64,000 nt of DNA from RAM1 sp041905405 (GTDB lineage Bacteria > Pseudomonadota > Gammaproteobacteria > Burkholderiales > Burkholderiaceae_C). Within the stretch, counting starts at the first letter, position 1. Each line of letters opens with the position of its first letter. A model generated the notes under the pieces. That model was not told where the DNA came from and made no database searches. It saw only the letters and a program-made list of their open reading frames with translations. The DNA lies in contig JAYRLC010000007.1 in assembly GCA_041905405.1 (NCBI GenBank), positions 62,001-126,000 on the forward strand, given 5' to 3'. Below, piece after piece: positions 34,218-43,050 of the stretch. Both the position numbers and the translations under genes were made by a program.

Positions 34218-35846
34218 CTACTTCGGAAAGCGTTCGCGCAGCTTCATCTTCCAGAACTTGCCGGTGGACGTGCGCGGCACGGCGTCGATGAACTCATAGC
34301 GGTCTGGCAGCTGCCATTTGGCGAAGCTGCGGGCCAGCAGCAGTTCGTTGAGCGCGGCAGGCGTCACGGCCTGCCCGGGCTTGAGCACCACGCAGGCCAG
34401 CGGCCGCTCGCTCCACTTGTCGTCCGGAATGGCGATCACGGCGGCTTCGGCCACGGCAGGGTGGGCCATGAGGGCGTTCTCCAGGTCCACCGAGCTGATC
34501 CATTCGCCGCCGGATTTAATGAGGTCCTTGGTGCGGTCGCTGATTTTCACGAAGCCCAGTTCGTCCACCGACGCGACGTCACCGGTGCGCAGCCAGCCGT
34601 CGGCGGTGAATTTCTCGGGCTCCACGGGAACCTCGTGGTACGACCCCGTGATGAAAGGGCCACGCACCTGGATTTCCCCCACGCTTTTGCCGTCCCAGGG
34701 CTGCTCGCCGCTGTCGCCCGCGACGCGCAGGTCCACCAGCGGGACCGGCACCCCCGCCATGGCGGCGCGGCGGTAGCGCTCGTCCAGGCCGGCGCCGCGC
34801 AGTTCGGCCCGAGGGTAGGAGATGGTGCACACGGGCGAGGTCTCGGTCATGCCCCAGCCCTGCAGGATCCAGATGCCGTGTTTGTCGAACGCACGGATCA
34901 GCGACTCGGGCACGGCCGCACCGCCCACCAGCGACTTCATGCCGCGCGGCAGCGTCCAGCGGCCCTTGTTGGGTGAGCCCTCCACCTGCGAGGCGTCATA
35001 GGCCTGGATCAGGCTCATCCAGATCGTGGGCACGCCCAGCGCGAGTGTTGGCGGCTCCAGCTGCATCAGGTCCAGCAGGTCGTCGGGGTGCAGGTGCGGC
35101 CCCGGAAAGACGAGCTTCACGCCCATCATGACCGCGCCATACGGCATGCCCCAGCTGTTGGCATGGAACATGGGTGTGACGGGCAGGACCACGTCGGTCC
35201 CGCGCAGGCCCCAGAAGTCGCCCAGGCTGGCCACCAGCGTGTGCAGGATGGTGGAGCGGTGTGAATACACCACGCCCTTGGGCCGGCCCGTGGTGCCGGA
35301 GGTGTAGCACATGGCCACGGGCGCGTTCTCGTCGTGGGGTGGGTAGCTGAAGCCGTCGGGGTCGGCACCGGCCAGCAGGGCCTCATAGTCCGTGAACTCC
35401 GCCGGCACGGCCGCACCTGAGAACGGGAACACCAGCACTGTCTCGAACGCGTGCAGGTGCGCGAACTGGCGGTACAGCGGCAGCAGCACGTCGTCGATCA
35501 CCAGGAACCGGTCCTTTGCGTCGCCCGCGATCCAGCCGATCTCGTCGGGCGACAGCCGCAGGTTGAGCGTGTGCATCACGCCGCCTGCCGCCGGGATGCC
35601 GAAATAGCACTCCAGGTGCGCATGGTGGTTCCAGCAGAGCGTGGCCACGCGGTCCCCGGACTTGAGCCCCAGCTTCTGCAAAGCGGACGCCAGCGCCCGG
35701 GTGCGCCGGTAAAACTCGCCATAGGTATGCCGGCGCAGCGATTTGTTGGGCAGGCGCGAGACGATCTCATTGCCGCCAAACAGCGTGCCGGCCCGCTCCA
35801 GCAGATGGTTGAGCGACAGCGGCACGTCCATCATGGTGCTTTGCAT
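34218..35846 (-). CDS. Fatty-acid--CoA ligase (AMP-forming, AlkK-like)
   Basis: 542-residue acyl-adenylate enzyme. The P-loop-like A3 motif reads CYTSGTTGRPKGVVYSHRS; later motifs are GWGMTETSPV, DGWLRTGDVASVDELGFVKI, the hinge SDRTKDLIKSGGEWISSVDL and a C-terminal catalytic Lys context TSTGKFWKMKLRERF. The overall form and the HANSWGMPYGAVMMG region resemble medium/long-chain fatty acyl-CoA ligases of the AlkK type. Start at 35846 with GGAGAC upstream; a second ATG four codons on is possible. Role is probably fatty-acid activation for degradation; chain length is not certain. Confidence 0.87.
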   Translation of the reverse strand: MQSTMMDVPLSLNHLLERAGTLFGGNEIVSRLPNKSLRRHTYGEFYRRTRALASALQKLGLKSGDRVATLCWNHHAHLECYFGIPAAGGVMHTLNLRLSPDEIGWIAGDAKDRFLVIDDVLLPLYRQFAHLHAFETVLVFPFSGAAVPAEFTDYEALLAGADPDGFSYPPHDENAPVAMCYTSGTTGRPKGVVYSHRSTILHTLVASLGDFWGLRGTDVVLPVTPMFHANSWGMPYGAVMMGVKLVFPGPHLHPDDLLDLMQLEPPTLALGVPTIWMSLIQAYDASQVEGSPNKGRWTLPRGMKSLVGGAAVPESLIRAFDKHGIWILQGWGMTETSPVCTISYPRAELRGAGLDERYRRAAMAGVPVPLVDLRVAGDSGEQPWDGKSVGEIQVRGPFITGSYHEVPVEPEKFTADGWLRTGDVASVDELGFVKISDRTKDLIKSGGEWISSVDLENALMAHPAVAEAAVIAIPDDKWSERPLACVVLKPGQAVTPAALNELLLARSFAKWQLPDRYEFIDAVPRTSTGKFWKMKLRERFPK

Positions 35847-35919
35847 GGCTTGTCTCCAGCGTTGTTCGTGGGGACTTTACGGGCGACCCCGGGGGCCGGG
35901 CAATGCAGAATGTCCCCCA

Positions 35920-36525
35920 ATGGACAGCACGCATGACAACACCCGCCGGGAAATCGCCGCCACGGCCGCCCGCATGGTCGTCGAAGAAGGCCTGGAATAC
36001 GGTCCGGCCAAACGACGTGCCGTCAAGCAGCTGGGGCTGAACGCCCGCGCCGCACTGCCCGACAACGACCTGGTCGAGGACGCCGTGCGGGAATACATAG
36101 AGCTCTTCTGTGCGGACACCCAGCCGGGCGAACTGGCGGCGCTGCGCCGGCTGGCGCTGGTGTGGATGGAGCGTGTGGCCGAGTTCCGCCCGCACCTGGC
36201 CGGCGCCGTCTGGCACGGCACGGCCACCCGGCTGTCGGACATTTATATCCAGCTGTTCTGCGACGACCCCAAGTCGGCCGAAATCGCGCTCATCGACCAT
36301 CAGGTGGCCTATGAACCCCGGACGGTGACGGGCTTCCAGGGGGAGCCGGTCGAGGCCCTGAGCCTGTCCAGCGTCAGCCGGGAACTTGGCGAGGCGATCG
36401 GCATTCACTTGCTGGTGCACGACCATGACGACCTGCGCGGGGCGCTCAAGCCCGACGCGAAAGGCCGTACCCCGCGCGGCGACCTGAACGCCGTGCGTGC
36501 CCTGATGGCTGAAACAACCCTATGA
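35920..36525 (+). CDS. Conserved hypothetical protein, possible degenerate nucleotidyltransferase fold
   Basis: 201 residues from the ATG at 35920, MDSTHDNTRREIAATAARMV. The first 40 residues resemble the opening helices of TetR-like proteins but no full helix-turn-helix follows. The middle stretch HGTATRLSDIYIQLFCDDPK recalls the G-T-A-x-x-SDI pattern of minimal nucleotidyltransferases, with the second acidic residue absent, which is why I call it degenerate. Similar proteins next to thioredoxin-like genes in Burkholderiales carry unreliable annotations. It overlaps tlpA by 4 bases. A CAGAAT box ends 8 bases before the ATG and no Shine-Dalgarno is seen. Confidence 0.65.
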   Translation: MDSTHDNTRREIAATAARMVVEEGLEYGPAKRRAVKQLGLNARAALPDNDLVEDAVREYIELFCADTQPGELAALRRLALVWMERVAEFRPHLAGAVWHGTATRLSDIYIQLFCDDPKSAEIALIDHQVAYEPRTVTGFQGEPVEALSLSSVSRELGEAIGIHLLVHDHDDLRGALKPDAKGRTPRGDLNAVRALMAETTL

Positions 36526-37064
36526 CTTCTTCGACGATGAATCCCGGCCGCCGCAGGCTGGTCTTTGGCGGCACGGCCGCCGTGGCAGGTCTGGCCGGCG
36601 CGGGCCTGGCATGGTGGCGGCTGCGGCCGCATGACGTGGCCGACGGTGCCGAAGCCGCGCTGTGGGGCCTGAAATTCGACACGCCCACGGGTTCGCAGCT
36701 GGCCATGGCGCCCCTGCGGGGCCGGCCGCTGCTGGTCAACTTCTGGGCGACCTGGTGTCCGCCCTGTGTCGAAGAAATGCCACTTCTGGATCGTTTCTAC
36801 CGCGAACATGCCACCAAAGGTTGGCAAGTTGTCGGCTTGGCGATAGACCAACCCAGCGCCGTCAGAACTTTCCTGACCAAAGTACCGGTGAGTTTTCCGG
36901 TAGGATTGGCGGGTTTGAGCGGCACGGACCTGGGTAAGTCGCTGGGCAATCTGACCGGCGCGCTCCCGTTCACCGTCGTGTTCAACGCCCAGGGCGGCAT
37001 CGCCCAGCGCAAGATGGGCAAGGTGTCTGAAGATGACCTGAAGCAATGGGCTCAATTGCGCTGA
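36522..37064 (+). CDS. TlpA/ResA-family thiol-disulfide oxidoreductase
   Basis: 180 residues with an N-terminal Arg-rich stretch (NPGRRRLVFGG) and a hydrophobic segment (about residues 14-32), so it is an anchored or exported periplasmic protein. The thioredoxin fold starts near residue 50; the active site is WATWCPPCVEEMPLLDRF, and the cis-Pro segment is TGALPFTVVFN. Such proteins reduce periplasmic disulfides, for example during cytochrome c maturation. ATGA overlap with the preceding gene. Two candidate starts exist (36522 and 36537); the first is coupled. Confidence 0.88.
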   Translation: MTSSTMNPGRRRLVFGGTAAVAGLAGAGLAWWRLRPHDVADGAEAALWGLKFDTPTGSQLAMAPLRGRPLLVNFWATWCPPCVEEMPLLDRFYREHATKGWQVVGLAIDQPSAVRTFLTKVPVSFPVGLAGLSGTDLGKSLGNLTGALPFTVVFNAQGGIAQRKMGKVSEDDLKQWAQLR

Positions 37065-37151
37065 TTAAAAGAAAAAGCGCTCCGAAGACGTAAATTGCCT
37101 GCAAATTGATGTAAATTCGCGATCCATTCGATTGCAGCCGTTGGAGAGAGC

Positions 37152-37610
37152 ATGGATTTGCGCAAACTCAAGACCTTGATCGACCTCGTGTCCGAGTCAA
37201 ATGTCTCTGAACTGGAAATCACCGAAGCCGAAGGTAAGGTCCGTATCGTCAAGGGCGGTGGCGCCGTCGTCCAGCAAATGGCCGCACCCGTCATGGTGGC
37301 CGCACCAGCGCCCGCCGCTGCCGTAACTGCGGCCGCACCTGCTGCCGCAGCGCCGGCTGCCGCCGAAGCCCCGGCTGGCCATCTGGTCAAATCGCCGATG
37401 GTGGGCACGTTCTACCGCTCGTCCAGCCCCGGCGCCAAGCCTTTTGTGGAAATCGGCAGCCAGGTCAAGCAGGGCGACACCATCTGCATCATTGAGGCCA
37501 TGAAGATCCTCAACGAGATCGAGGCCGACAAGACCGGCACCGTGACCCAGATCCTGGGTGAGAACGGCCAGGCCGTCGAATACGGCCAGCCGCTGTTCAC
37601 GATCGAGTGA
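37152..37610 (+). CDS. accB: Biotin carboxyl carrier protein of acetyl-CoA carboxylase
   Basis: Carries the biotin that shuttles CO2 from AccC to the carboxyltransferase in fatty-acid synthesis. The 152-residue product has the N-terminal MDLRKLKTLIDLVSESNVSE, an Ala/Pro-rich flexible linker (about residues 45-78) and a C-terminal biotinyl domain with the biotin site EAMKILNEI, Lys118. GGAGAG lies just upstream of the start. accC follows after 30 bases, the usual accBC operon. Confidence 0.97.
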   Translation: MDLRKLKTLIDLVSESNVSELEITEAEGKVRIVKGGGAVVQQMAAPVMVAAPAPAAAVTAAAPAAAAPAAAEAPAGHLVKSPMVGTFYRSSSPGAKPFVEIGSQVKQGDTICIIEAMKILNEIEADKTGTVTQILGENGQAVEYGQPLFTIE

Positions 37611-37640
37611 CGCCCCAGGCGAACAGGTAAGCACCTACTC

Positions 37641-38990
37641 ATGTTCAAGAAAATACTGGTCGCCAACCGCGGTGAGATCGCACTGCGCATCCAGCGCGCC
37701 TGCCGCGAGCTGGGCGTCAAGGCCGTCATGGTCTATTCAGAAGCCGACCGCGAGGCCAAATACGTCAAGCTGGCCGAAGAGGCCGTATGCATCGGCCCGG
37801 CGCCGTCGCCGCTGAGCTACCTCAACATGCCGGCCATCATCTCGGCCGCCGAGGTGACCGACGCCGAAGCCATCCACCCCGGCTACGGCTTCCTGTCCGA
37901 GAACGCCGACTTCGCCGAGCGCGTGGAAAAAAGCGGCTTCCAGTTCATCGGCCCCACGCCCGAGTCCATCCGCATCATGGGTGACAAGGTCTCGGCCAAG
38001 CAGGCCATGATCAAGGCCGGCGTGCCCTGCGTGCCGGGCTCCGAGGGCGAACTGCCCGACGACCCCGTGCAGATCCGCCGTATCGCCAAATCCGTCGGCT
38101 ACCCGGTCATCATCAAGGCCGCCGGCGGCGGCGGTGGCCGCGGCATGCGCGTGGTGCACACCGAAGCCGCGCTGGTCAACGCCGTGCAGATGACCAAGGC
38201 CGAGGCGGGCGCCGCGTTCGGCAACCCGGCGGTGTACATGGAGAAATTCCTCCAGAACCCGCGCCACATCGAAATCCAGATCCTGGCCGACAAGCACCGC
38301 AACGCCGTGTACCTGGGCGAGCGCGACTGCTCCATGCAGCGGCGCCACCAGAAAATCATCGAGGAAGCGCCGGCACCCGGCATCCCGCGCAAACTGATCG
38401 AAAAGATCGGCGAGCGCTGCGCCGCCGCCTGCAAGAAGATCGGCTACCGCGGCGCGGGCACGTTCGAGTTCCTGTACGAGAACGGCGAGTTTTACTTCAT
38501 CGAGATGAACACCCGCGTGCAGGTGGAACACCCGGTCACCGAGCTGATCACTGGCGTGGACATCGTCAAGACGCAGATCATGGTGGCGGCCGGCGAGAAG
38601 CTGCCCTTCACCCAGCGGGACGTGCAGATCCACGGCCACGCGATCGAATGCCGCGTGAACGCCGAGGATCCGTACAAATTCGTGCCGTCGCCCGGGCGCA
38701 TCACCATGTGGCACGCCCCCGGCGGCCCCGGCGTGCGCGTGGACTCGCACGTGTACACCAACTACTTCGTGCCGCCCAACTATGACTCCATGATCGGCAA
38801 GATCATCGTGCACGGCGACACGCGCGAAGAGGCCATGGCCCGCATGCGCACCGCGCTGCTGGAGACGGTGGTGGAAGGCATCAACACCAATATTCCGCTG
38901 CACCGCGAGCTGATGGTGGACGCCAAGTTCATGACCGGCGGCACCAACATCCACTACTTGGAAGAGTGGCTCAGTCACCACAAGCGCTGA
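37641..38990 (+). CDS. accC: Biotin carboxylase subunit of acetyl-CoA carboxylase
   Basis: ATP-grasp enzyme that carboxylates biotin on AccB. The 449 residues read MFKKILVANRGEIALRIQRA, then HPGYGFLSENADFAE, the Gly-rich ATP lid KAAGGGGGRGMRVV, ERDCSMQRRHQKIIEEAP, FIEMNTRVQVEHPVTE and VPSPGRIT. Length and motifs match the family throughout. The stop shares bases with the prmA start (TGATG). Confidence 0.98.
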   Translation: MFKKILVANRGEIALRIQRACRELGVKAVMVYSEADREAKYVKLAEEAVCIGPAPSPLSYLNMPAIISAAEVTDAEAIHPGYGFLSENADFAERVEKSGFQFIGPTPESIRIMGDKVSAKQAMIKAGVPCVPGSEGELPDDPVQIRRIAKSVGYPVIIKAAGGGGGRGMRVVHTEAALVNAVQMTKAEAGAAFGNPAVYMEKFLQNPRHIEIQILADKHRNAVYLGERDCSMQRRHQKIIEEAPAPGIPRKLIEKIGERCAAACKKIGYRGAGTFEFLYENGEFYFIEMNTRVQVEHPVTELITGVDIVKTQIMVAAGEKLPFTQRDVQIHGHAIECRVNAEDPYKFVPSPGRITMWHAPGGPGVRVDSHVYTNYFVPPNYDSMIGKIIVHGDTREEAMARMRTALLETVVEGINTNIPLHRELMVDAKFMTGGTNIHYLEEWLSHHKR

Positions 38991-39871
38991 TGTTCGAGCT
39001 GCGCCTGCTGGCCCCCGAGGACCGCGTCGAAACGCTGAGCGAGGCGCTGGACGCGCTGGACGCTTTGAGCGTCTCGGTCGAGGACGCCGACGCCCAGACC
39101 GACGCCGAGCAGGCGCTGTTCGGCGAGCCCGGCATGCCCCCGCCCAAGGACGGCTGGCAGCGCTCGCGCGTGCTGGCGCTGTTCGCGCAGGAACCCGGGG
39201 CGCAGGAAGCTGTGCAACTGCTGCAGGCGCAGGATTTCTTTGACGGCTGCAAGGTGCTGGGCATTGCACCCGTGCCTGACCAGGACTGGGTCCGCCTGAC
39301 GCAGTCGCAGTTCACGCCGGTGGAAATCACGCCCGAGTTCTGGATCGTGCCGACCTGGCATGAACCGCCCGCGCAGGCGCGCAAGGTCATCCGCCTGGAC
39401 CCGGGTTTGGCCTTCGGCACCGGCACGCACCCCACTACGCGCATGTGCCTGCGCTGGATCGCGCGCCACGGTGTGCAAGGCCAGCGCGTGCTGGACTATG
39501 GCTGCGGATCGGGCATCCTGGCCATTGGCGCCGCGCTGCATGGCGGCACGGACATCGACGCGGTGGATATCGACGAAGCGGCAGTGTCATCGACCGTCGC
39601 CAACGCCGAAGCCAACCACGTCACGCTCAAGGCCGGCCTGCCCGACAAGGCGCAAGGTGCCTACAACACCGTGCTGGCCAACATCCTGGCCACGCCGCTG
39701 AAAGTGCTGGCGCCGCTGCTGTGCGCGCACGTGGCGCCGGGCGGCTCGCTGGTGCTGGCGGGCATCCTGGAGCGGCAGGCCGACGAACTGAAAGCGGCCT
39801 ATGCACCGCACTGCAAGCTGGATGTGGCCGACACCGAGGACGGCTGGGTCCTGATGACCGCCACGCTCTGA
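38990..39871 (+). CDS. prmA: Ribosomal protein L11 methyltransferase
   Basis: S-adenosylmethionine-dependent enzyme that trimethylates L11. The ATG at 38990 overlaps the accC stop and gives 293 residues beginning MFELRLLAPEDRVETLSEAL; a GTG start inside accC is less likely. The N-terminal L11-binding domain (about 1-100) is followed by the methyltransferase fold with LDPGLAFGTGTHPTTRMCL, VLDYGCGSGILAIGAALHGG, DIDEAAVSST and the NPPY-like NILATPLKVLAPLL. Position downstream of accBC is standard for betaproteobacteria. Confidence 0.96.
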   Translation: MFELRLLAPEDRVETLSEALDALDALSVSVEDADAQTDAEQALFGEPGMPPPKDGWQRSRVLALFAQEPGAQEAVQLLQAQDFFDGCKVLGIAPVPDQDWVRLTQSQFTPVEITPEFWIVPTWHEPPAQARKVIRLDPGLAFGTGTHPTTRMCLRWIARHGVQGQRVLDYGCGSGILAIGAALHGGTDIDAVDIDEAAVSSTVANAEANHVTLKAGLPDKAQGAYNTVLANILATPLKVLAPLLCAHVAPGGSLVLAGILERQADELKAAYAPHCKLDVADTEDGWVLMTATL

Positions 39872-39903
39872 GGCCCGCAGGGCCGCAAGAGCGAGCGCCC
39901 GCC

Positions 39904-39909
39904 TACAAT
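39904..39909 (+). promoter_or_regulatory. -10 box before the DUF3426 gene
   Basis: TACAAT ending 9 bases before the ATG at 39919, with no Shine-Dalgarno between; the predicted 5' untranslated region is about 3 bases. Confidence 0.45.
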
Positions 39910-39918
39910 CTGTCGCTC

Positions 39919-40896
39919 ATGAGCCTGATCACCCGCTGCCCCGCCTGCGGCACGATGTTCAAAGTCGTGCCGGACCAACTCAGGATTTCAGAAGGCTGGG
40001 TGCGCTGCGGGCACTGCGCCGAAGTGTTCGACGCGTCGGCCCACATGCAGGCAGAAGGGACGCCACCCCCGAACGCGGCCGCGCACCTGCCATCGCCCAC
40101 GGTGCAGGCCGTGCAGGCGCCGCAGCCCGAGTCGCCGCCAGCGCCTGCGTCCATTCCCGTGCCGGTGCCCGAGCAGGTCGCAGAGCCCGCTGCAGCCATC
40201 CCGGATTTCCGCATCGAGCCGTTCAACCCGCCGGACGATGAGCTGTACGCCGTACCGGGCGCCCCCCGCGTGGCAGAAGACGCGGAGCCGGCCGACGCGC
40301 AGGGCTATGACCTGCCGGCCATGGAAGAGCTGCGTGCACAGGCTGTCGAACCCGCAGTCGATGCCCCACCCATGCAGGACGTGTCGTTCGTGCGGCAGGC
40401 GCGACGCCAGGCGTTCTGGCGCAAGCCCGCCGTGCGCGGCGTGCTGGCGCTGGTGGCGGTGGTGCTGGTCGCGGCACTGGCGCTGCAGATGACGGTGCAG
40501 GAGCGTGACCGTATTGCCGCGGCCCAGCCTGCGCTGCTGCCGTTGCTGCAGCAGCTGTGCGGGCCACTGCAATGCACGGTGGGCCCGCCCCGCCAGATCG
40601 AATCGGTCGTGGTGGACGGCTCCACCTTCAGCCGCCTGCGCGGCGATGCGTACCGGCTGAGCTTCACGCTGCGCAACCAGGCCGCCAATGAAATAGCCAT
40701 GCCTTCGATCGAGCTCACGCTGACCGACGCGCAGGACCAGCCGCTGGTGCGGCGGGTGCTGTCGCCCGCCGACATGGGGGCGGCAACCGCTGCACTGCCA
40801 GCAGGCGCCGAATGGGGCGGCAACCTGGCCATGAACGTCACCGCCAACGGCGCGGGCCGCATCGCGGGCTACCGCGTGCTGGCGTTCTACCCCTGA
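39919..40896 (+). CDS. Zinc-ribbon and DUF3426 membrane protein
   Basis: 325 residues. The N-terminal MJ0042-type zinc ribbon has Cys7, Cys10, Cys30 and Cys33 (RCPACGTMFKVV, VRCGHCAEVF). A long Pro/Ala/Glu-rich linker (about 45-165) leads to one membrane helix (AVRGVLALVAVVLVAALAL, about residues 172-192) and a periplasmic DUF3426 domain (about 205-325) with IESVVVDGSTFSRLRGDAYR and FTLRNQAANEIAMPSIELT. Function of the family is not established; the layout suggests a cytoplasmic zinc sensor joined to a periplasmic domain. Usual neighbour of prmA in this group. Confidence 0.88.
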   Translation: MSLITRCPACGTMFKVVPDQLRISEGWVRCGHCAEVFDASAHMQAEGTPPPNAAAHLPSPTVQAVQAPQPESPPAPASIPVPVPEQVAEPAAAIPDFRIEPFNPPDDELYAVPGAPRVAEDAEPADAQGYDLPAMEELRAQAVEPAVDAPPMQDVSFVRQARRQAFWRKPAVRGVLALVAVVLVAALALQMTVQERDRIAAAQPALLPLLQQLCGPLQCTVGPPRQIESVVVDGSTFSRLRGDAYRLSFTLRNQAANEIAMPSIELTLTDAQDQPLVRRVLSPADMGAATAALPAGAEWGGNLAMNVTANGAGRIAGYRVLAFYP

Positions 40897-40929
40897 ACAT
40901 TTCAACCTTCAACAGAAAGAAAAACATCC

Positions 40930-41823
40930 ATGGCAGCAGTGATCTGTGGCTCCCTGGCCTTTGACACCATCATGACCTTCGAGGGCCGGTTCTCCGAGCA
41001 GATCCTGCCGGACCAGCTGCACATCCTGAACGTATCGTTCCTGGTGCCCGCGCTGCGGCGCGACTTTGGCGGCTGCGCGGGCAACATCGCCTACAGCCTG
41101 AAGGCGCTGGGCGGCACGCCGCTGCCCATGGCCACCGTGGGCAGCGACGGCGCGGACTACGTGGAGCGGCTCAAGCAGCTGGGCATCAGCACCGAATTCG
41201 TGCGCCAGGTGGGCGACACCATGACGGCACAGGCCATGATCATGACCGACCGTGACAACAACCAGATCACGGCGTTTCACCCCGGCGCGATGATGCAGGC
41301 GCACACCACGCGCATCGAGGCGCGTGGCGACATCAAGCTGGGCATCATCTCGCCCGACGGACGCGACGCCATGCTGCAGCACGCGCAGCAGTTCAGGGCG
41401 GCCGACATCCCGTTCGTGTTCGACCCCGGCCAGGGCCTGCCCATGTTCGACGGCAAGGAGCTGGCGCACTTCATCGACCAGGCGACCTGGGTCACGGTCA
41501 ATGACTACGAGGGCAAGATGCTCAGCGAGCGCACGGGCTGGAGCAGCGCCGACATCTCGCGCCGCGTGCAGGGGCTGGTGGTGACGCTGGGCGCCGAAGG
41601 CTGCGAGGTCTGGATCGACGGCAACAAGACGCTGGTGCCGCCCGTGAAAGCGGCCGAGGTGGTGGACCCCACCGGCTGCGGCGACGCCTGGCGCGGCGCG
41701 CTGCTGCACGGGCTGGAGCAGGGCTGGTCACTGGCCAGGTGCGCCGAGCTGGGCAACAAGGTGGGCGCGATCAAGATCGCGAGCCGCGGGCCGCAGAACT
41801 ACTCTTTGTCCGGGCTGGTTTAG
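40930..41823 (+). CDS. PfkB-family carbohydrate kinase (adenosine kinase-like)
   Basis: 297-residue ribokinase-fold enzyme. N-terminus VICGSLAFDTIMTFEGRF, sugar-binding FGGCAGNIAYSLKALGG, and the C-terminal anion-hole/catalytic DPTGCGDAWRGALLHGLEQG, where the usual TGAGD is read TGCGD. Related Burkholderiales proteins are annotated adenosine kinase, which fits the N-terminal FEGRFSEQILPDQLHILNVS insert, but the substrate cannot be fixed from sequence. Short 33-base gap from the DUF3426 gene suggests cotranscription. It is followed by a large inverted repeat. Confidence 0.88.
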   Translation: MAAVICGSLAFDTIMTFEGRFSEQILPDQLHILNVSFLVPALRRDFGGCAGNIAYSLKALGGTPLPMATVGSDGADYVERLKQLGISTEFVRQVGDTMTAQAMIMTDRDNNQITAFHPGAMMQAHTTRIEARGDIKLGIISPDGRDAMLQHAQQFRAADIPFVFDPGQGLPMFDGKELAHFIDQATWVTVNDYEGKMLSERTGWSSADISRRVQGLVVTLGAEGCEVWIDGNKTLVPPVKAAEVVDPTGCGDAWRGALLHGLEQGWSLARCAELGNKVGAIKIASRGPQNYSLSGLV

Positions 41824-41843
41824 CAACTTTCCTGCACTGCGCA

Positions 41844-42089
41844 GCAAAGCCACGCGGGCGGTGTGCGGGGCTGGGGGCTTCACTGTGACGGTCGCCTTCG
41901 GCGACTTCCCTGCGCTGCTCAGGGATCGGTCGCACCGCAGAACTCACTGCATTGCGCTTCGCTCCACTCCGTTCAGACAGCTGCGGTGAGTCCGAGCACG
42001 AAGCGCGCTTAGCGCGCCGACACTCACCCTTGTGCTGCTCGGCGCCACAAAGGCGCCCCCAGCCCCGCACACCGCCCACGTGGCTTTGC
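41844..42089. repeat. 246-bp structured element with 35-bp terminal inverted repeats
   Basis: Arms 41844-41878 and 42055-42089 match at 34 of 35 positions; the left arm starts GCAAAGCCACGCGGGCGG. The interior holds further stems: GTCGCC-TTC-GGCGAC (41891-41905), ACTCAC with GTGAGT (41942-41991), GCGCGCTTAGCGCGC, CCGAGCAC with GTGCTGCTCGG, and GGCGCC-ACAAA-GGCGCC. No open frame resembles a protein. It fills most of the 350-bp gene-free gap between convergent pfkB and the SDR gene; the outermost bases show nothing else. It is unrelated in sequence to the pair at 24380-24788. Confidence 0.8.
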
Positions 42090-42173
42090 AGTGACAGGGT
42101 TGGCGCGCGACCGCCTGCCGCGAAGCAGCGAGCGGCACAACCAAACCCGAACCGCAAGGATGAGAAGATGGAC

Positions 42174-42941
42174 TCACCCCCGCGCCAGCGACGCCCCGCC
42201 ATCTACCGCGATCGTCTGCCCCACCACGTAGTCTCCTGCGCGTGACGCCAGGTAGATCGCGATGCCGGCCATGTCCTCGTCCTGGCCGATGCGGCCGGCC
42301 GGAATGCGTTTGGACACTTGGTCGCCGTTGTCGCGGGCGTCCTTGTTCATTTCCGACGCGAACGCGCCCGGCGCGATGCCGCTCACGGCAATGTTGTCCT
42401 TGGCCAGCCGCAGCGACAGGCGCTTGGTCAGGTGGATCAGGCCGGCCTTGCTGGCCGCGTACGAATACGTCTCCAGCGGGTTGACCGAGATGCCGTCGAT
42501 CGACGCGACGTTGATCACCTTGGCGGTGCGGCCCGCGGCGGCCTTCACCAGCAGCGGGTGCAGCGCCTGCGTCAGGAAGAACGGTGTCTTGACGTTGACG
42601 TTCATTACTTTGTCCCAGCCGCTTTCGGGGAACACGTCGAACGGTTCAGCCCAGGCGGCGCCGGCGTTGTTCACCAGGATGTCCAGCGCCGGCTCACGTT
42701 CGGCCAGCGCGGCGGCCAGCGCCCTGGCGCCCGCCACGGTGGACACGTCGCCAGGAATTGAGATGCAGGTGCCCAGCGACGCCAGCTCCGCGGCCGTGGC
42801 GTCGCAGGCGGCCGCCTTGCGGGCCGTGATGTAGACGCGCGCGCCCTGCTTCAGAAAGCCGGTGGCGATCATGCTGCCGATGCCGCGCGAGCCGCCGGTC
42901 ACCAGCGCCACGCGGCCCTGCAGCGAAAAAAGGTCGTTCAT
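42174..42941 (-). CDS. Short-chain dehydrogenase/reductase
   Basis: 255-residue classical SDR starting MNDLFSLQGRVALVTGGSRG at an ATG with AAGGAG eight bases upstream; longer upstream readings are rejected. NAD(P) motif TGGSRGIGSMIA, NNAGAAWAEPF, catalytic Ser in VINVASIDGISVN, and YSYAASKAGLIHLTKRLS with the Tyr-x3-Lys pair. The Arg-containing region (TARKAA) after the second strand suggests NADP. Substrate unknown; it resembles 3-oxoacyl-reductase-like and gluconate 5-dehydrogenase-like SDRs. Confidence 0.88.
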   Translation of the reverse strand: MNDLFSLQGRVALVTGGSRGIGSMIATGFLKQGARVYITARKAAACDATAAELASLGTCISIPGDVSTVAGARALAAALAEREPALDILVNNAGAAWAEPFDVFPESGWDKVMNVNVKTPFFLTQALHPLLVKAAAGRTAKVINVASIDGISVNPLETYSYAASKAGLIHLTKRLSLRLAKDNIAVSGIAPGAFASEMNKDARDNGDQVSKRIPAGRIGQDEDMAGIAIYLASRAGDYVVGQTIAVDGGASLARG

Positions 42942-43050
42942 GGGATGCTCCTTGTTGTGAGTTGGCTCGCAGCGTACGCGGCGGCACCCGGGCGGCCAAT
43001 CACCTGCATGACAGTCGGCTACCATGTCCCCAACAACGTAGGAGGCGAAC

